From Taudactylus pleione (lineage: Eukaryota > Chordata > Amphibia > Anura > Myobatrachidae), in contig JAUIMM010000686.1 of assembly GCA_031769625.1 (NCBI GenBank), positions 4,672,001-4,736,000 on the forward strand: DNA of 64,000 nucleotides, in the 5' to 3' direction. The position numbers and the translations under genes are program-made. The notes under the pieces were generated by a model. It did not search any database. It was not told where the DNA came from and worked only from the letters and a program-made list of their open reading frames with translations. Numbering within the stretch: position 1 is the stretch's first letter; every line of letters begins with the position of its first letter. Below are positions 32,082 through 43,010 of this stretch, one piece after another.

Positions 32082-32705
32082 TAAGTGCTTATAGTGTGCA
32101 TTTGCATCTCCCCCTTATTTCTGCTGTAGAACTACAGGTCTCAGCATGGTAGCACTTATTATTATGGTTAAGATTAGGATGTGCAGCCCAGCCCCTCCTT
32201 TTTCCTCTATTGCTCGACAGTCTCTTACCTTTTCTCTCAGATTAGCATGCAGGGTAAACATACTTTGTGCTTTTATCATAGTAACACTGCAAAACAGATG
32301 CAAATTCAGTAAAGACAAAAAAATGAGGAGTGATGGGACACATGGTACATCTTAGTTGCATCCTACGTGGTGCGATTTGATGATAGATTAGTGAGGACAA
32401 ATCTGTACCTTAAAAGCTGGCTACTCAGATTAGTTTCTGAACAAATTGTTTAAAAATTGTATTTTTATAAGTGACATACAGTGTAATTAAACATCACATC
32501 TAACCAAACAATTGACTTTAGTGTGAGTGAAACCAGCTGCTTTACATAATTGTAAATTAATGTTTTTTACGTATCATATGAGGCTGTTTGCGGGTGTTTT
32601 TTCCAAATTAATGACCTGATCTGTAAACAGAAGTGTAATTGTTCAGTGCTTAATGTCATTTCTCACTTATCTAATAGCTCATTGATCAAATTGATCATCC
32701 AAATA
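32082..32705. other. Intergenic, nothing recognised
   Basis: Contains the right arm of the larger inverted similarity mentioned for 31680-31900, then A/T-rich sequence. Confidence 0.35.
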
Positions 32706-32706
32706 T

Positions 32707-32738
<32 letters not shown>

Positions 32739-32959
32739 ATTATGAAAAAGGAACCTCACCGGGCAGTCAAGAAAAATTTAAATCACAGCTTCATTATAGA
32801 CACACATAGTCATTTTCATAAAAAATTTGACATCCCAATCCTCTAAGGGACCATCATCAGGTCCAAGACACCTGATGTGAACAAGTCAGCTCCTCACCAT
32901 ACACTCACCAGGGAGTACTACCCTGTTGATTGTCTTTTATTGTGTGTGCGAACACCGAT

Positions 32960-33013
<54 letters not shown>

Positions 33014-33014
33014 T
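32706..33014 (-). repeat. Short retroelement-like repeat between two TA/TG microsatellites
   Basis: Bounded by (TA)n at 32706-32730 and (TA)n(TG)n at 32961-33014. On the minus strand it contains CTGATGA (32860-32854), then TGGTCCC, a short loop and GGGAT, a layout like the 5' half of a hammerhead ribozyme core found in Penelope-like and other frog retroelements. The GAAA box is not intact. The identification is tentative; the microsatellite boundaries are certain. Confidence 0.45.
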
Positions 33015-33574
33015 ATTAGAAAACATAAAAAAGTAACAGTAATTGGAAAAATACACAATTAGTTTATGCAAATATTTAAATATTAATTTCCATTTGAAAG
33101 AAATGCTGGAATGCTATTATCAAGAGTGTAGGATAGAAATTGGTCCGTGAAGCCCGCCGCTTCAGTCTGCAGCCATGGACTCCAGAAACTGCCTTTATCA
33201 TTTGTGTTTTGGGCTGTCTGGAAATTTGGAGCTAAATTATCTTGTTTAAGTTTAATAAGAAAGTGTATCAGCGAAGCAGACTGTAACAGGGCAAGTAGGG
33301 ACACCTACTGGCTGTAAATGAAATAATATAATACTGGACTATAGAAGCTGAACTAAAATCACTAGATGGCTGCTGTTTCAACTTTCAACAAATATTCTTA
33401 TATAGTTACCACAATTTTATCTAGCACTGAATACAAAGACTTTGTTGACTAAATTCACTGGCTGAGCCATGAAAGGTGCTCTTATAGGTCCACTCAGTAC
33501 ACTTCACGTTGCACACCTTTCTTGTGATCTATGAGAATATAAAGACACACTGTTTGTGAATGTGCAAAAGTCGC
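33015..33574. other. Intergenic, nothing recognised
   Basis: Ordinary A/T-rich sequence; chance frames only. Confidence 0.35.
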
Positions 33575-33685
33575 ATCAGAGTCCAACAATATACCATTAT
33601 ATCCCCTTGTACAGTGCTACAAACCGATGTAGCGCCTTATAAATAAAAGATAAATAAAAGATAATCATCATCATCATCATCATAC
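33575..33685 (+). repeat. L2-type LINE 3' end with (atc)n tail
   Basis: 'ttgtacagtgctacaaaccg' and 'tagcgccttataaataaaag' followed by (atc)n resemble the 3' terminus of L2-like LINEs, as in the copy whose 3' end is split at 47456/48357. 5'-truncated to about 90 bases, as is usual for LINE copies. Confidence 0.65.
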
Positions 33686-33699
33686 CACTTTAGGACTGT

Positions 33700-34248
33700 G
33701 GTGGTCATTCAGACCTGCTCGCGAGCAAAGGATGCTCGCAAGCGGGTCGATGTTGTGTGAATGTGCATGCGCACGACGGAGGGAGCTCCGCCGTGCGCAT
33801 GCGCGAGACCCGGCGAACGACGAGGAATACGTCGCTCGGGGTCTCGCACCAAAGGGGGCGTGCTGTCGATGGTGAGTGACAGCACGCCCCCTTTGGTGGG
33901 CGTGCCGGGGGCGTGGCTGCCAGACAGAGGCGTTCCCATGGGAACGCCTACCGTCTGGGTCCGGCCCCACTGACATCACTAGTGATGTCAGTGGGAGTGA
34001 TTTTGGCTCTGATAGAGCCAAAATCACTCCTGGGCTTGCGGCAGCGAGACCCTACCGCAGGGTCTCGTCGCAAGCCCGATAGTCGCGATGGTCTTGACCA
34101 TCGCGACCATCTTTTTGGCCGCTCGCATATGCTGTGGGTGGTCACCCACAGCTGTGCGAGCGGCCAGGAGGCTGCTCCATTTTCAGGGAGGAGGGCACTG
34201 ATTCAGAGCGAGCGCTCTGGTCAGAGCATTCGGCTCTGAATCAGGCCC
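33700..34248. mobile_element. Chained-hairpin MITE, reference copy, TSD tgt
   Basis: Flanked by tgt at 33697-33699 and 34249-34251; ends 'ggtggtcattcagacc' and 'gctctgaatcaggccc'. Ten palindromes follow one another: 33721-33739, 33765-33802, 33805-33845, 33851-33894, 33921-33957, 33966-33995, 33996-34028, 34032-34077, 34083-34106 and 34117-34165. Hairpins 6 and 7 are perfect and directly abut. Together they cover most of the element. No reading frame is conserved among copies. The same order occurs at 51740-52289 and reversed at 1940-2490, 42460-42952 and 60423-60868. Confidence 0.9.
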
Positions 34249-34251
34249 TGT

Positions 34252-34667
34252 GTTTAATTAAAATGAAATGTCCATAAACTACTACTTTATTTATGTTTTA
34301 AGTTACTCACAGGACATAAATGCATTTCTTCACCCCTTTACCCCATTCTAATCATCTCACATTGCATAGGCGTACAGCTGGTCTACATTGTACATAGCAT
34401 GTAGCGCTCTTGCTCTGCATAAATTCTTCCATTTGCCATTGCAGTCTTGTGCTCCTGTGCAAATGTTGCAATGTTGATCCATAAACCAAACCGGTGGACA
34501 TTTATGGATGGATTAAATTATGGGCAAAGTGCAGCTGAAAATCACTGCGATGTTTGGCTGTGCACATATTTCTTATTCAGCATTGCTATTTTCCTCTGCA
34601 CCTCTATGGAGTACAAGAAAACACATGATGCTGCAGGACACAATGTGCCGTTCCAGAGCTGCACAAA
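34252..34667. other. Intergenic, nothing recognised
   Basis: Open frames on both strands around 34447-34758 run into the next MITE and have no similarity to proteins I know. Confidence 0.35.
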
Positions 34668-34831
34668 GGGGCCTATGTATCGAAGCTGGGAGAGAGATAA
34701 AATTGTAACAAATAAATTACTAACCAATCAGCTCCTAACTACTATTTTTTTAAATTAGTAAATTGGAAGCTGATTGGTTAGTACTTTATCTCTCACAATT
34801 TTATCTCTCCTAGCTTTGATACATAGGCCCC
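34668..34831. repeat. Palindromic MITE, GGGGCCTATGTATC ends
   Basis: 'ggggcctatgtatcgaagct' and 'agctttgatacataggcccc' are the ends. Inner arms 'taccaatcagctcc'-like and 'ggaagctgattggttagtac' fold the element on itself. Closely related to 35091-35254. Confidence 0.85.
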
Positions 34832-35090
34832 TGAGTGTAATTAGACAAACCAGAGCAAGATGAATGTGTGTCTTCCCCAAACATGAGTTTGAACCGAACC
34901 TCAGACTTTTCCTTTTTTCTGAATGAAGCCCAGAAATATTCTTTCAAAAGGTAAATTTTTCTTTTGTTTATTTGGAACCAGTAAAAGTATTTATTTTTAT
35001 TCATAATGGGACAGATGCAAGGGTCAGTGTAAGTTCATTTATGGTGCATATCTTCAGTATTCTCTTACCCTGCACATGTTCTGTAACCAA
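34832..35090. other. Spacer between two related palindromic MITEs
   Basis: About 260 bp without recognised features. Confidence 0.35.
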
Positions 35091-35254
35091 GGGGCCTCAG
35101 TATCAAAGCTGTGAGAAAGATAAAATTGTGAGAGATAAAGTACTAACCAATCAGCTTTCAATTTACATTTTGCAGACTGATAGTTAGGAGCTGATTGGTT
35201 GGATATGTATTTGTTACAATTTTATCTCTCTCCCAGCTTTGATACATAGGCCCC
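35091..35254. repeat. Palindromic MITE, second copy
   Basis: 'ggggcctcagtatcaaagct' and 'agctttgatacataggcccc' are the ends, with arms 'aagtactaaccaatcagct' and 'agctgattggttgg'. Same size (164 bp) and orientation as 34668-34831. Confidence 0.85.
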
Positions 35255-35589
35255 TTAGTGTACAGTATATTGCATATGGGAGAAGCAGAGTCATACGCAA
35301 CTCAGGGTTATCTCCTCTAGTGAATGAAGGGGCGTAACTGGGCTGTAATGAGAAATGATTATGTATGCTAAGTCCAGTATGGGTGTGTCAATTACATTTT
35401 ATGCTATGCTGATCTGTACATAGGTGTAAATATTCCTGTTTTCAGGCATATCTCTGGCAGAAAGCATAGTGCTGCACAAATACACAATGACAATGTTTAT
35501 AGCTCCGGCAAGAAAACTATTTTTATATTACTGCTTATAGTGGAGATAAAAAAAATCAGTTATCATTGCAATTTATAAAAAGAGAGAAA
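35255..35589. other. Intergenic, nothing recognised
   Basis: No element end or coding similarity. Confidence 0.35.
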
Positions 35590-36067
35590 TAATGTGTAGA
35601 CAGCAGAGCAACTCACATGTGCTGAGGAACGTAGAGAGCAGTACCGGGAGTGCAAAGGCGCGACCTACAGGTCACGCATGCGCACAGGATCCCCAACGTC
35701 CAGCGGAAGGAGCCGGACAGGGGTGGAGGAATCCAAAAGAATCCCTCTTCCCATAGGGAAGGAGTGGGTTGCGATGCCGCTGGCATCATGCCAGAGCAGG
35801 AGCATTCACCATCTGAAGATGACAAATTCTCCCTCAGTCAAGCTCCGAAAATATTATATTTTCAGAGCTTGATGAATATTGTTCCCATACTAGTGTATGG
35901 GGACAGCGGGCCATTCCGCGAGAGGAAGGTAAGTAGGAGATATCTGTGATACCTCCTGCTTTACCTTCTTGATGAATGGCCTGATAACTTAATTTTTACA
36001 ATTGAAGGTGAAAATGTGCATTTTCACCTGCTTTTGTGAAAATTAAGTGACGATGAATAGACCCCTA
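35590..36067. repeat. Probable GGGGTCTATTCATC-type element, right end visible
   Basis: The right end 'gacgatgaatagacccc' at about 36050-36066 matches the right end of 23083-24431, with hairpin 'ggtgaaaatgtgcattttcacc' just inside (36007-36028). The left end is not located; the start given is a guess from base composition. Confidence 0.45.
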
Positions 36068-36914
36068 ATGCTTTATTCAAAAAATAAAACAAATCATAAA
36101 AGTAACAGTCATCAATTGCTCCACTGAGGATGTTACTTTCCTCTGTAACTATCCAAGATTTGCAACAAAATAACAAAAGTCTAAGCACAAATTTTGTTCC
36201 CATTGGAATGTGGATCATGCACTCTATATTAATTACTGTACTTCCAACAATTCACAGAGGGGGCGCTCTTACAGCACTTGTTGCAGCTAAATTTACATAA
36301 AGTCTAGTATGTTATCAAGTGGCACCCTGGTCCATTGTTACAAGCAGCAATGATTAAAAATAGTACATTTTTATATTTTATGCTAACATTATTCTCTATC
36401 TCTAATTTTGCCATATTTCACATAAAAATAAATGTGTGATTAAAGTGAGGAAAAGGGAAGAAAAATGTATACAATAATATTAATAAAAAGAACCTGTTGT
36501 TTGATGGAAACCCTTTCTACCTGTCAGGAATAGTTTCTAATCTAATTTACAATAGTATTCCTCAAGGGTCTTAAGATTACTTAATAATATGTATAATTAT
36601 TATTAGCAGTGTTCACTATTATTCTCAATGATAGTTTGTCATTATACTACTGTATGTTCTGACCCTATGTACCATGGACTTGGGTAATAATATATCTGAT
36701 TTATAGCACATGAATCAGATGTCAGAAAGATCTATATTAGTGCTCCGGTGAGCACTGGGACCTAAAATTTTATATAATTGAAATCAATCATATTTATTGA
36801 TTGTAGTATAATCAGTGTTGTTATTCACTTTACAGTGAACATGATAACATATGTTTATAAAAATAAATAAATAAATCAGGAGTAAATTATTTCTGCAGTA
36901 AACTTGTTTCCATG
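36068..36914. other. Intergenic, nothing recognised
   Basis: A/T-rich, with no inverted repeats or recognisable frames. Confidence 0.4.
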
Positions 36915-36922
36915 ATTTACCA

Positions 36923-38288
36923 CAGGGGTCAGGGAACTTTTTTACCTTTTACCCCAAAATATATTTAGATACGCCGACGTTACCCCCTTGATTTGAAAGA
37001 AATGGAATCCTATAGTAGTGCCCCCATATAATGCCCTTGTAGTAGTGCCCCCATATAATGCCCCTGTAGCAGTACCCCCATAGTTATGCCCCTGTAGCAG
37101 TGCCCTCATAGTTATGCCCCTGTAGCACTGCCCCCATAGTTGTGCCCCTGTAGCAGTGCCCTCATAGTTATGCCCCTGTAGGAGTGCCCTCATAGTTATG
37201 CCCCTGTAGGAGTGCCCTCATAGTTATGCCCCTGTAGCAGTGCCCTCATAGTTATGTCCCTGTAGCAGTGCCCCCATAGTTGTGCCCCTGTAGGAGTGCC
37301 CTCATAGTTATGCCCCTGTAGGAGTACCCTCATAGTTATGCCTCTATAGCAGTGCCATAGTTATGCCCCTATAGCAGTGCCATAGTTATGCCCCTATAGC
37401 AGTGCCCTCATAGTTATGCCCCTGTAGCAGTGCCCCCATAGTTATGCCCCTGTAGCAGTGCCCTCATAGTTATGCCCCTGTAGCAGTGCCCCCATAGTTA
37501 TGCCCCTGTAGCAGTGCCCCCGTGTAATGCCCCTGTAGCAGTGACCTCATAGTTATGTCCCTGTAGCAGTGCCCCCATAGTTGTGCCCCTGTAGGAGTGC
37601 CCTCATAGTTATGCCCCTGTAGGAGTACCCTCATAGTTATGCCCCTATAGCAGTGCCATAGTTATGCCCCTATAGCAGTGCCATAGTTATGCCCCTATAG
37701 CAGTGCCCTCATAGTTATGCCCCTGTAGCAGTGCCCCCATAGTTATGCCCCTGTAGCAGTGCCCTCATAGTTATGCCCCTGTAGCAGTGCCCCCATAGTT
37801 ATGCCCCTGTAGCAGTGCCCCGTGTAATGCCCCTGTAGCAGTGCCCCCATAGTTATGCCCCTGTAGCAGTGCCCCCATAGTTATGCCCCTGTAGTGCCGC
37901 TTGTACATAAGAAAAAAAAATACTTACCTTAATCCCCGCTCCTGCATCTGCCGCCGTCCTGTCTGCCCGGCTGCTCCTCGGAACTATGGGAGAGATGTTA
38001 TGACGTCTCTCCCATAGTGTGCATGGGGAGAGCCGGAAGCTGGAGTTCAGATGAGAACCCCGGCCTCTGGCTAACGCAGCGCTGCAGGGAAGGAGCCAGG
38101 CGCCCGCTGCTAATAACATCTCAGCGGGCGTCCGGCTTAGAACCTCCATGTGGCACCGGGCTGGAGGTCACTGGCGCTGGGTGCTGCGGCGCACCTGGTT
38201 CACGTGCACCTCCAGCCCTGCATCCATTACACCCAGGAATTTCAGTTTTACCCCATGTGGGGTAATTTACCCCTGTTCCCAACCACTG
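36923..38288. mobile_element. hAT-type non-autonomous element, 7/8-bp TSD, with minisatellite core
   Basis: The left end is 'caggggtcagggaac' and the right end is 'gttcccaaccactg', typical hAT-style ends. Flanks atttacca (36915-36922) and atttacct (38289-38296) match at 7 of 8. Just inside, 'taccttttacccc' opposes 'ggggtaatttacccc'. The interior is a long 28-bp tandem array (37010-37900) followed by a GC-rich part with a hairpin at about 37984-38013. No transposase frame. Confidence 0.75.
37010..37900. repeat. 28-bp minisatellite with a 301-bp higher-order duplication
   Basis: The unit is 'tagttatgcccctgtagcag' plus 'tgccctca' (28 bases) with variants gcag/ggag, ccccca/ccctca and a shortened form 'gcagtgccatagttatgccc'. 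The order of variants in 37251-37551 repeats in 37552-37852: tgtccc, tgtgcc, two ggag units, two shortened units, and a cgtgtaatgccc unit. A block of about 11 units was therefore duplicated as a whole. Confidence 0.9.
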
Positions 38289-38296
38289 ATTTACCT

Positions 38297-38625
38297 TCAG
38301 TAAAAAATTTGTCAAATTTGTGCCTGCTGCTAAGACTAAATAGTGTGACTGTACTGTATGTTCACTATTTCATACATTTTACACCTTTTAAATGCATTAT
38401 ACATGTATTTTAACATAAAACACACGTAAATGAGTTTGGTACTAGAAGCCATTGGTACTAATGTTACTATACCCATAGTGTTTTTACTTGGTTTTACTTT
38501 CATTATGTTGCTGTGTAATATGTACGCTACTTCTTTTATTTTCATGTTTTGATACATTGGAATGCATCATGATAATTTGCAGCAAATTGGCCCTGCCTCG
38601 ATGACAGCATGTATCAAATCACAAT
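38297..38625. other. Intergenic, nothing recognised
   Basis: A/T-rich; no supported feature. Confidence 0.35.
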
Positions 38626-38790
38626 TGCCATACATGGAAACATAGACTATGATGGCAGATAGGACCCATATGGCCCATGTAGTCTGCCCTTTTTGGGTTA
38701 GGGTTGGGTTATTCTTGACTGTAGGTTTCTCTCCTGGGATCTCTTGGAGGAGAGTTGAAATATGTAGGCACGTACAGTATAAACATATTT
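38626..38790. repeat. Short interspersed repeat ('gatggcagataggaccc' type)
   Basis: 'atagactatgatggcagata', 'catatggcccatgtagtctg' and 'ccctttttgggttagggt' form a phrase that I recognise as widespread in amphibian sequence. Class (SINE or LINE tail) is not certain. Only one copy is in this window. Confidence 0.5.
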
Positions 38791-40087
38791 GCATTTTAGG
38801 CATTTTTAACAGTGTTTAAATGGCATTAAAAATCCTTGTGAATGGCAATGAGTATGATAACATAATTAAGGTAAGACTAAAACTGTTTTTCATCAGGACA
38901 TTTTTATGAAATAGCCAGTAAAAGTATTTTAAATGGATAGCAGCCCTGCTTATTTCAAATGTATTACTGTATACAGAGTAATTTATATGATGCTACTTAC
39001 ATAAACATACTGAAGGCCTACATCCTTTGTTGTACATAGTAATCATTCATATAAGTATAGTACTGTCACCCCAATGCCAGCTTATTAACAGCCTGCACCT
39101 TGCAGATATTTGACTCTCTCTGCAAATGTTTGGGGGGTTGGGGAGCACAGAGTATATGATTACATTTTTGTCCCAGATTAATTACCATAGAAATGACACC
39201 CTCTAGCATTAATACTAAAAATATCCACATTCTAACCAAGGTGTAAGATTTTCTCTGCACTGCATGTCATTTTTCATCATTTGACACTGATAAAGGGCTG
39301 TAGCACTGCTATGTCTTCATACAGCTGTATACATATCCATATCAAAGATGTTTGCATCTTCCTTTCACAAACAGGCTGCTACCTATTTTGTCGTCCTAGT
39401 TTCCTTTTAGATCTTCTGTTCCTAGTTTCCTTATATAAAATGGTATGTTTTTCTTTCTCTTTTCTGTCACTGCCTGAAGTAGAACCAAGGCTCTCATAAT
39501 AGATTGTATGCACAGCTGACAGTGCATTAAACACTATACAAAGCACAGTTTAGAGAGACAATTAATCTGAGTAAGGAAGATCTCAGCTTGAAGTGACTAC
39601 GATAGTGAGATATAAAATCACATGTGCAAGGTCAAAGCAGATGGTCTCGAAAAATGCTAGCCTATCATTTGTATGGCTCAAAGTATAGATATATAGGCTG
39701 CTAGTGTAAGTTTAAACAGTGAGTAAAGCCATTATCTGGCAATAATATATATCAAAAGCTCTGTATTACTAATCCCAATAATATACCTGAAATAGACACT
39801 GTGCTATACTCTTAGCCAGACCTATAGGAATAATTCATTAACATAATTTACCAAGCCAATGAATATTTATTACCATGACCTCACATTATTTCATCGCCAT
39901 GGTAGCTGGAAGATACTCAGATGTTACAGCAAAAAGCATCCAGAGTGAGAATGCTCTTTTTTCCTGTGTAAACTTCCCGTTCCACTGTTAGAACGAAACA
40001 AAATAAATGGGGATTCTGATTCTGAGTCAGATGTAACGTTACCGCACACATCTGAGCAATTTTTTCTACTGTGCTTGAATATGCATG
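38791..40087. other. Intergenic, nothing recognised
   Basis: About 1.3 kb of A/T-rich sequence without element ends or recognisable coding segments. Confidence 0.4.
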
Positions 40088-40551
40088 AACCTGATTTAGA
40101 GATTGTAATGGCGATTTTTTGCAGTATGAGCGATTGTTTGCCATTGCGCATTCGTATAAGCCGCATTGCACACATGCTGTGATTGTCTTGCAATTCCACA
40201 AGCACAGAGAACTAATTTGCAAAGTGAGTAACAGGTAGCCAGTGTTTGGGCTAAGGAATGGGGGGTGGTCAGAAAAATGCAGGCGCGTCCGTCCGTTTAA
40301 ACGCTGTTACATGGGCGTGCATAAATTAATTATTGCGATTACAGATGCAGCATGAGAGCCAAGATGGCTGCTCGATGTGCGTCGATTTACCGATATTTAC
40401 GCTGTAAGTGATGACGTATGCAGATAAGAAGGTAGCAGCGGGCGTCCTTATACCCAGGTAAGCTTTGGAACTAATAGCATATTTTCGCAGCTGCGTTCCG
40501 TGCAAAATTGCAGCTGCGATATCATTAGCGTCCAACTCTGAATCAGGCCCA
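40088..40551. repeat. GGGCCTGATTCAG-group MITE, old copy
   Basis: The right end 'caactctgaatcaggccc' is clear; the left end 'gaacctgatttagagattg' is diverged. Internal 'aattgcagctgcgat' and 'gcgcattcgtataag' resemble the copy at 45304. No clean duplication. A further right end, 'tcaaaatcaggccc', lies near 40922, so the flank 40552-40922 may hold another. Confidence 0.6.
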
Positions 40552-40922
40552 GAGTACGTGTGCAGAGTCATGATTGAGGAATGTCTCAGAAATGTCTTGC
40601 AAATATACTGGGTATTCCTGGGCGGTGACAGGGAATGGTTATGCGGACGTACAGAGATGGGCAGTCTTATGGATGTGTTTCAGGCGTGTCACTGAAGTGT
40701 TTGTGAACTCAGATGCATAATCGCTCACATTAGTGGCCATACCCTGATGGGCAATCTGCACCTAGCATGGGGCTGGTACAAGTTTCCATGGAGCATCTAA
40801 ATACACTCAAAGTGGGTGTCTCTGTCCTTGCACATGCAGATACTCGTTTGTACACCAGGGAAATTCTTGTAGCAATATTTTCTTAATGTGGCAGAAGAAG
40901 TGTCTTACTCAAAATCAGGCCC

Positions 40923-41107
40923 ATAGGGAAGAGCTTCTTTACATTATACACTAAGTGCAATGGTATGAAGTGTTTATGTGCCAAGCCTCATACCAGAATC
41001 AAGACGTATCTGAATTTATATTACAGGATCTTTTAGTTGATAGTAGATCAATTAAACCAATATGATAGATTTCACATGACTCCAGTTTAACCTCCAAGTA
41101 ACATATA
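40923..41107. other. Intergenic spacer
   Basis: No feature recognised before the nested element complex. Confidence 0.35.
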
Positions 41108-42019
41108 AGACGAGATGTAATAGGGTCCGAGTTTTTTGTGTGAGACAAACTCGGACCTTCTTGAACATATAAAGGTCCAAATTTGTCTCATAACTCGCCA
41201 AATGTAATAGCCTGCGAACTTGTGAGTTTGAGGCTATTACATTATGTGAGTCCAGGTGAGTTTTCTCCTATGAAAACTGAATGAAGTGTGTCCCCCCCGT
41301 CCCACAAGCATAACCAGCCCAAGGCTCTGTTGAGCCAGTCCTGGTTCTTAAACTACAGGGGAAGAATTGTGTAGGGTTCCCCTGTATTATCTGAAACAGC
41401 ATAAGGCTCTGTTGAGCTGGTCCTGGTTGTGGAAATACAGGGGACAAAATAGGAGTTGGATTCCCCTGTATTTTCCATAACCAGCACCGAACACTTTTTA
41501 GCAGGGTTGTAATGCCACAGTCGGAGAACCCTTTCCCCGAGTCCCCCGGGCCAAAGCATTACACCTGGACACTAGTCAGTCCACTCAGAAACATGCACGG
41601 ACCTCACGGATCTATGCATCTTTCTGTGTAAAAAGAGAGCGCTGAAATAAACAATGGTATTTATTAACAGATATTAGTATAAAAACTCCAGTGTAAATAA
41701 TTACATACACATATAGCAATTGCCGGCCAGAAATATTTTAATACAATTTACTTAATTATTTCCAACACACATATATACCACATGTAGAGATATATATAAA
41801 ACTCGTAAAAAGTCAATGATAAAAAACAATAGAAAATAATAAACTTCCCTTGTGAGGAATATTAAGCAGGTACAGATATTTGTAGTTTAAGTTGAGTCTC
41901 TCTTGTTACAAAAAAAGACAATAGTATCTTTTCAAGATTATCACCAATAAAATTGTATCAACTATAGACAGCAATTGCAAAGATACTTTGTAACGCAATG
42001 AAGATTCCTTTTCAATCTA

Positions 42020-43010
42020 AAATACGTTGAGATACAGTTACCCACAAAACCAAGGGGTTTCCACAAATGTGGGAAAAATTTATGCAATACTTGTAGACAT
42101 ACAAAACATAAAACAACTGAAAGTGTATCACATACGAATAATAAAAAATTCCCAAGTAAGGAATTTATAAATTGTCAATCTTCCTATGTAATATACGTTA
42201 TGCAGTGCAATTGTGGAAAACAATACGTGGTGAGAACTACCTACAAACTTAATACCAGGTTTATGGAACATTGGAGGAATATCTGTAAATGAATTAAAAC
42301 ACACCCTCTTTCGAGTCACTTTGTACATTGTAAGGTAAACTTCAACAAAGATGTTAATATTATAGGAAATGAACAAATTAAGTCTACAGCAAGAGGGGGA
42401 GACAGATTTAGTCAGCTTTGCAAGAGAGAAGCCTTCAGGATCTACCAACTGGAAACATTGGCCCTGATTCAGAGCCGGACGCTCTGACCAGAGCGCTCGC
42501 TCTGAATCAGGGCCCTCCTCCATTAAAATGGAGTGTCCTCCTGGACGCTCGTATAGCTGTGGGTCACCACCCACAGCATATACGAGCGTCCAAGAAGATG
42601 GTCGCGATGGTCTTGACCATCGCGACCATCGGACTTGTGAGGGAAACCCTGAGGTCGGGTTTCCCAGCCGCAAGGCCAGGAGTGATTTTGGTTCTATCAG
42701 AGCCAAAATCACTCCCACTGACATCACTAGTGATGTCAGTGGGGCCGGCTTCAGACGGTAGGCGTTCCCATGGGAATCAACATCGACAGCATGCCCCCTT
42801 TGGTGCGAGACCCCGAGCGATGGAAAGCCCGTCAATCGCCGGGTCTCGCGCATGCGCATGACGGAGCTCCCTCCGTCATGCGCATACACAGTGGGGACCA
42901 TCGACCCACTTGCGAGCGTACTGCCGCTCGTGAGTGGTTCTGAATGACCCCCATTGTTTCCAGAAGGTCTTAATGACACCATTGAACTTAACAATGTTCA
43001 ATAGATTTAA
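42020..43010 (+). pseudogene. Penelope GIY-YIG endonuclease domain, interrupted
   Basis: Penelope-like elements code for a reverse transcriptase fused to a GIY-YIG nuclease that nicks the target. Here the plus frame from about 42025 reads CGKNLCNTCRHTKH (a zinc-binding-like Cys pattern), SSYVIYVMQCNCGKQYVV (the GIY-YIG-type strand pair), RFMEHWRNI (conserved Arg, Glu, His) and GDRFSQLCKREAFRIYQLE. A 493-bp MITE (42460-42952) then interrupts, and LFPEGLND follows on the far side in phase. One stop lies after RNICK. The reverse transcriptase is missing. Confidence 0.75.
42460..42952. mobile_element. Chained-hairpin MITE inside the Penelope ORF, TSD att
   Basis: Starts 'ggccctgattcagagccgga', ends 'ggttctgaatgaccccc', flanked by att at 42457-42459 and 42953-42955. 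The palindromes are in the order of the 1940 copy, but the 'ggggcgtgctgt' hairpin is truncated to one arm (near 42779-42804). This is the only interruption of the Penelope frame at that point. Confidence 0.9.
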
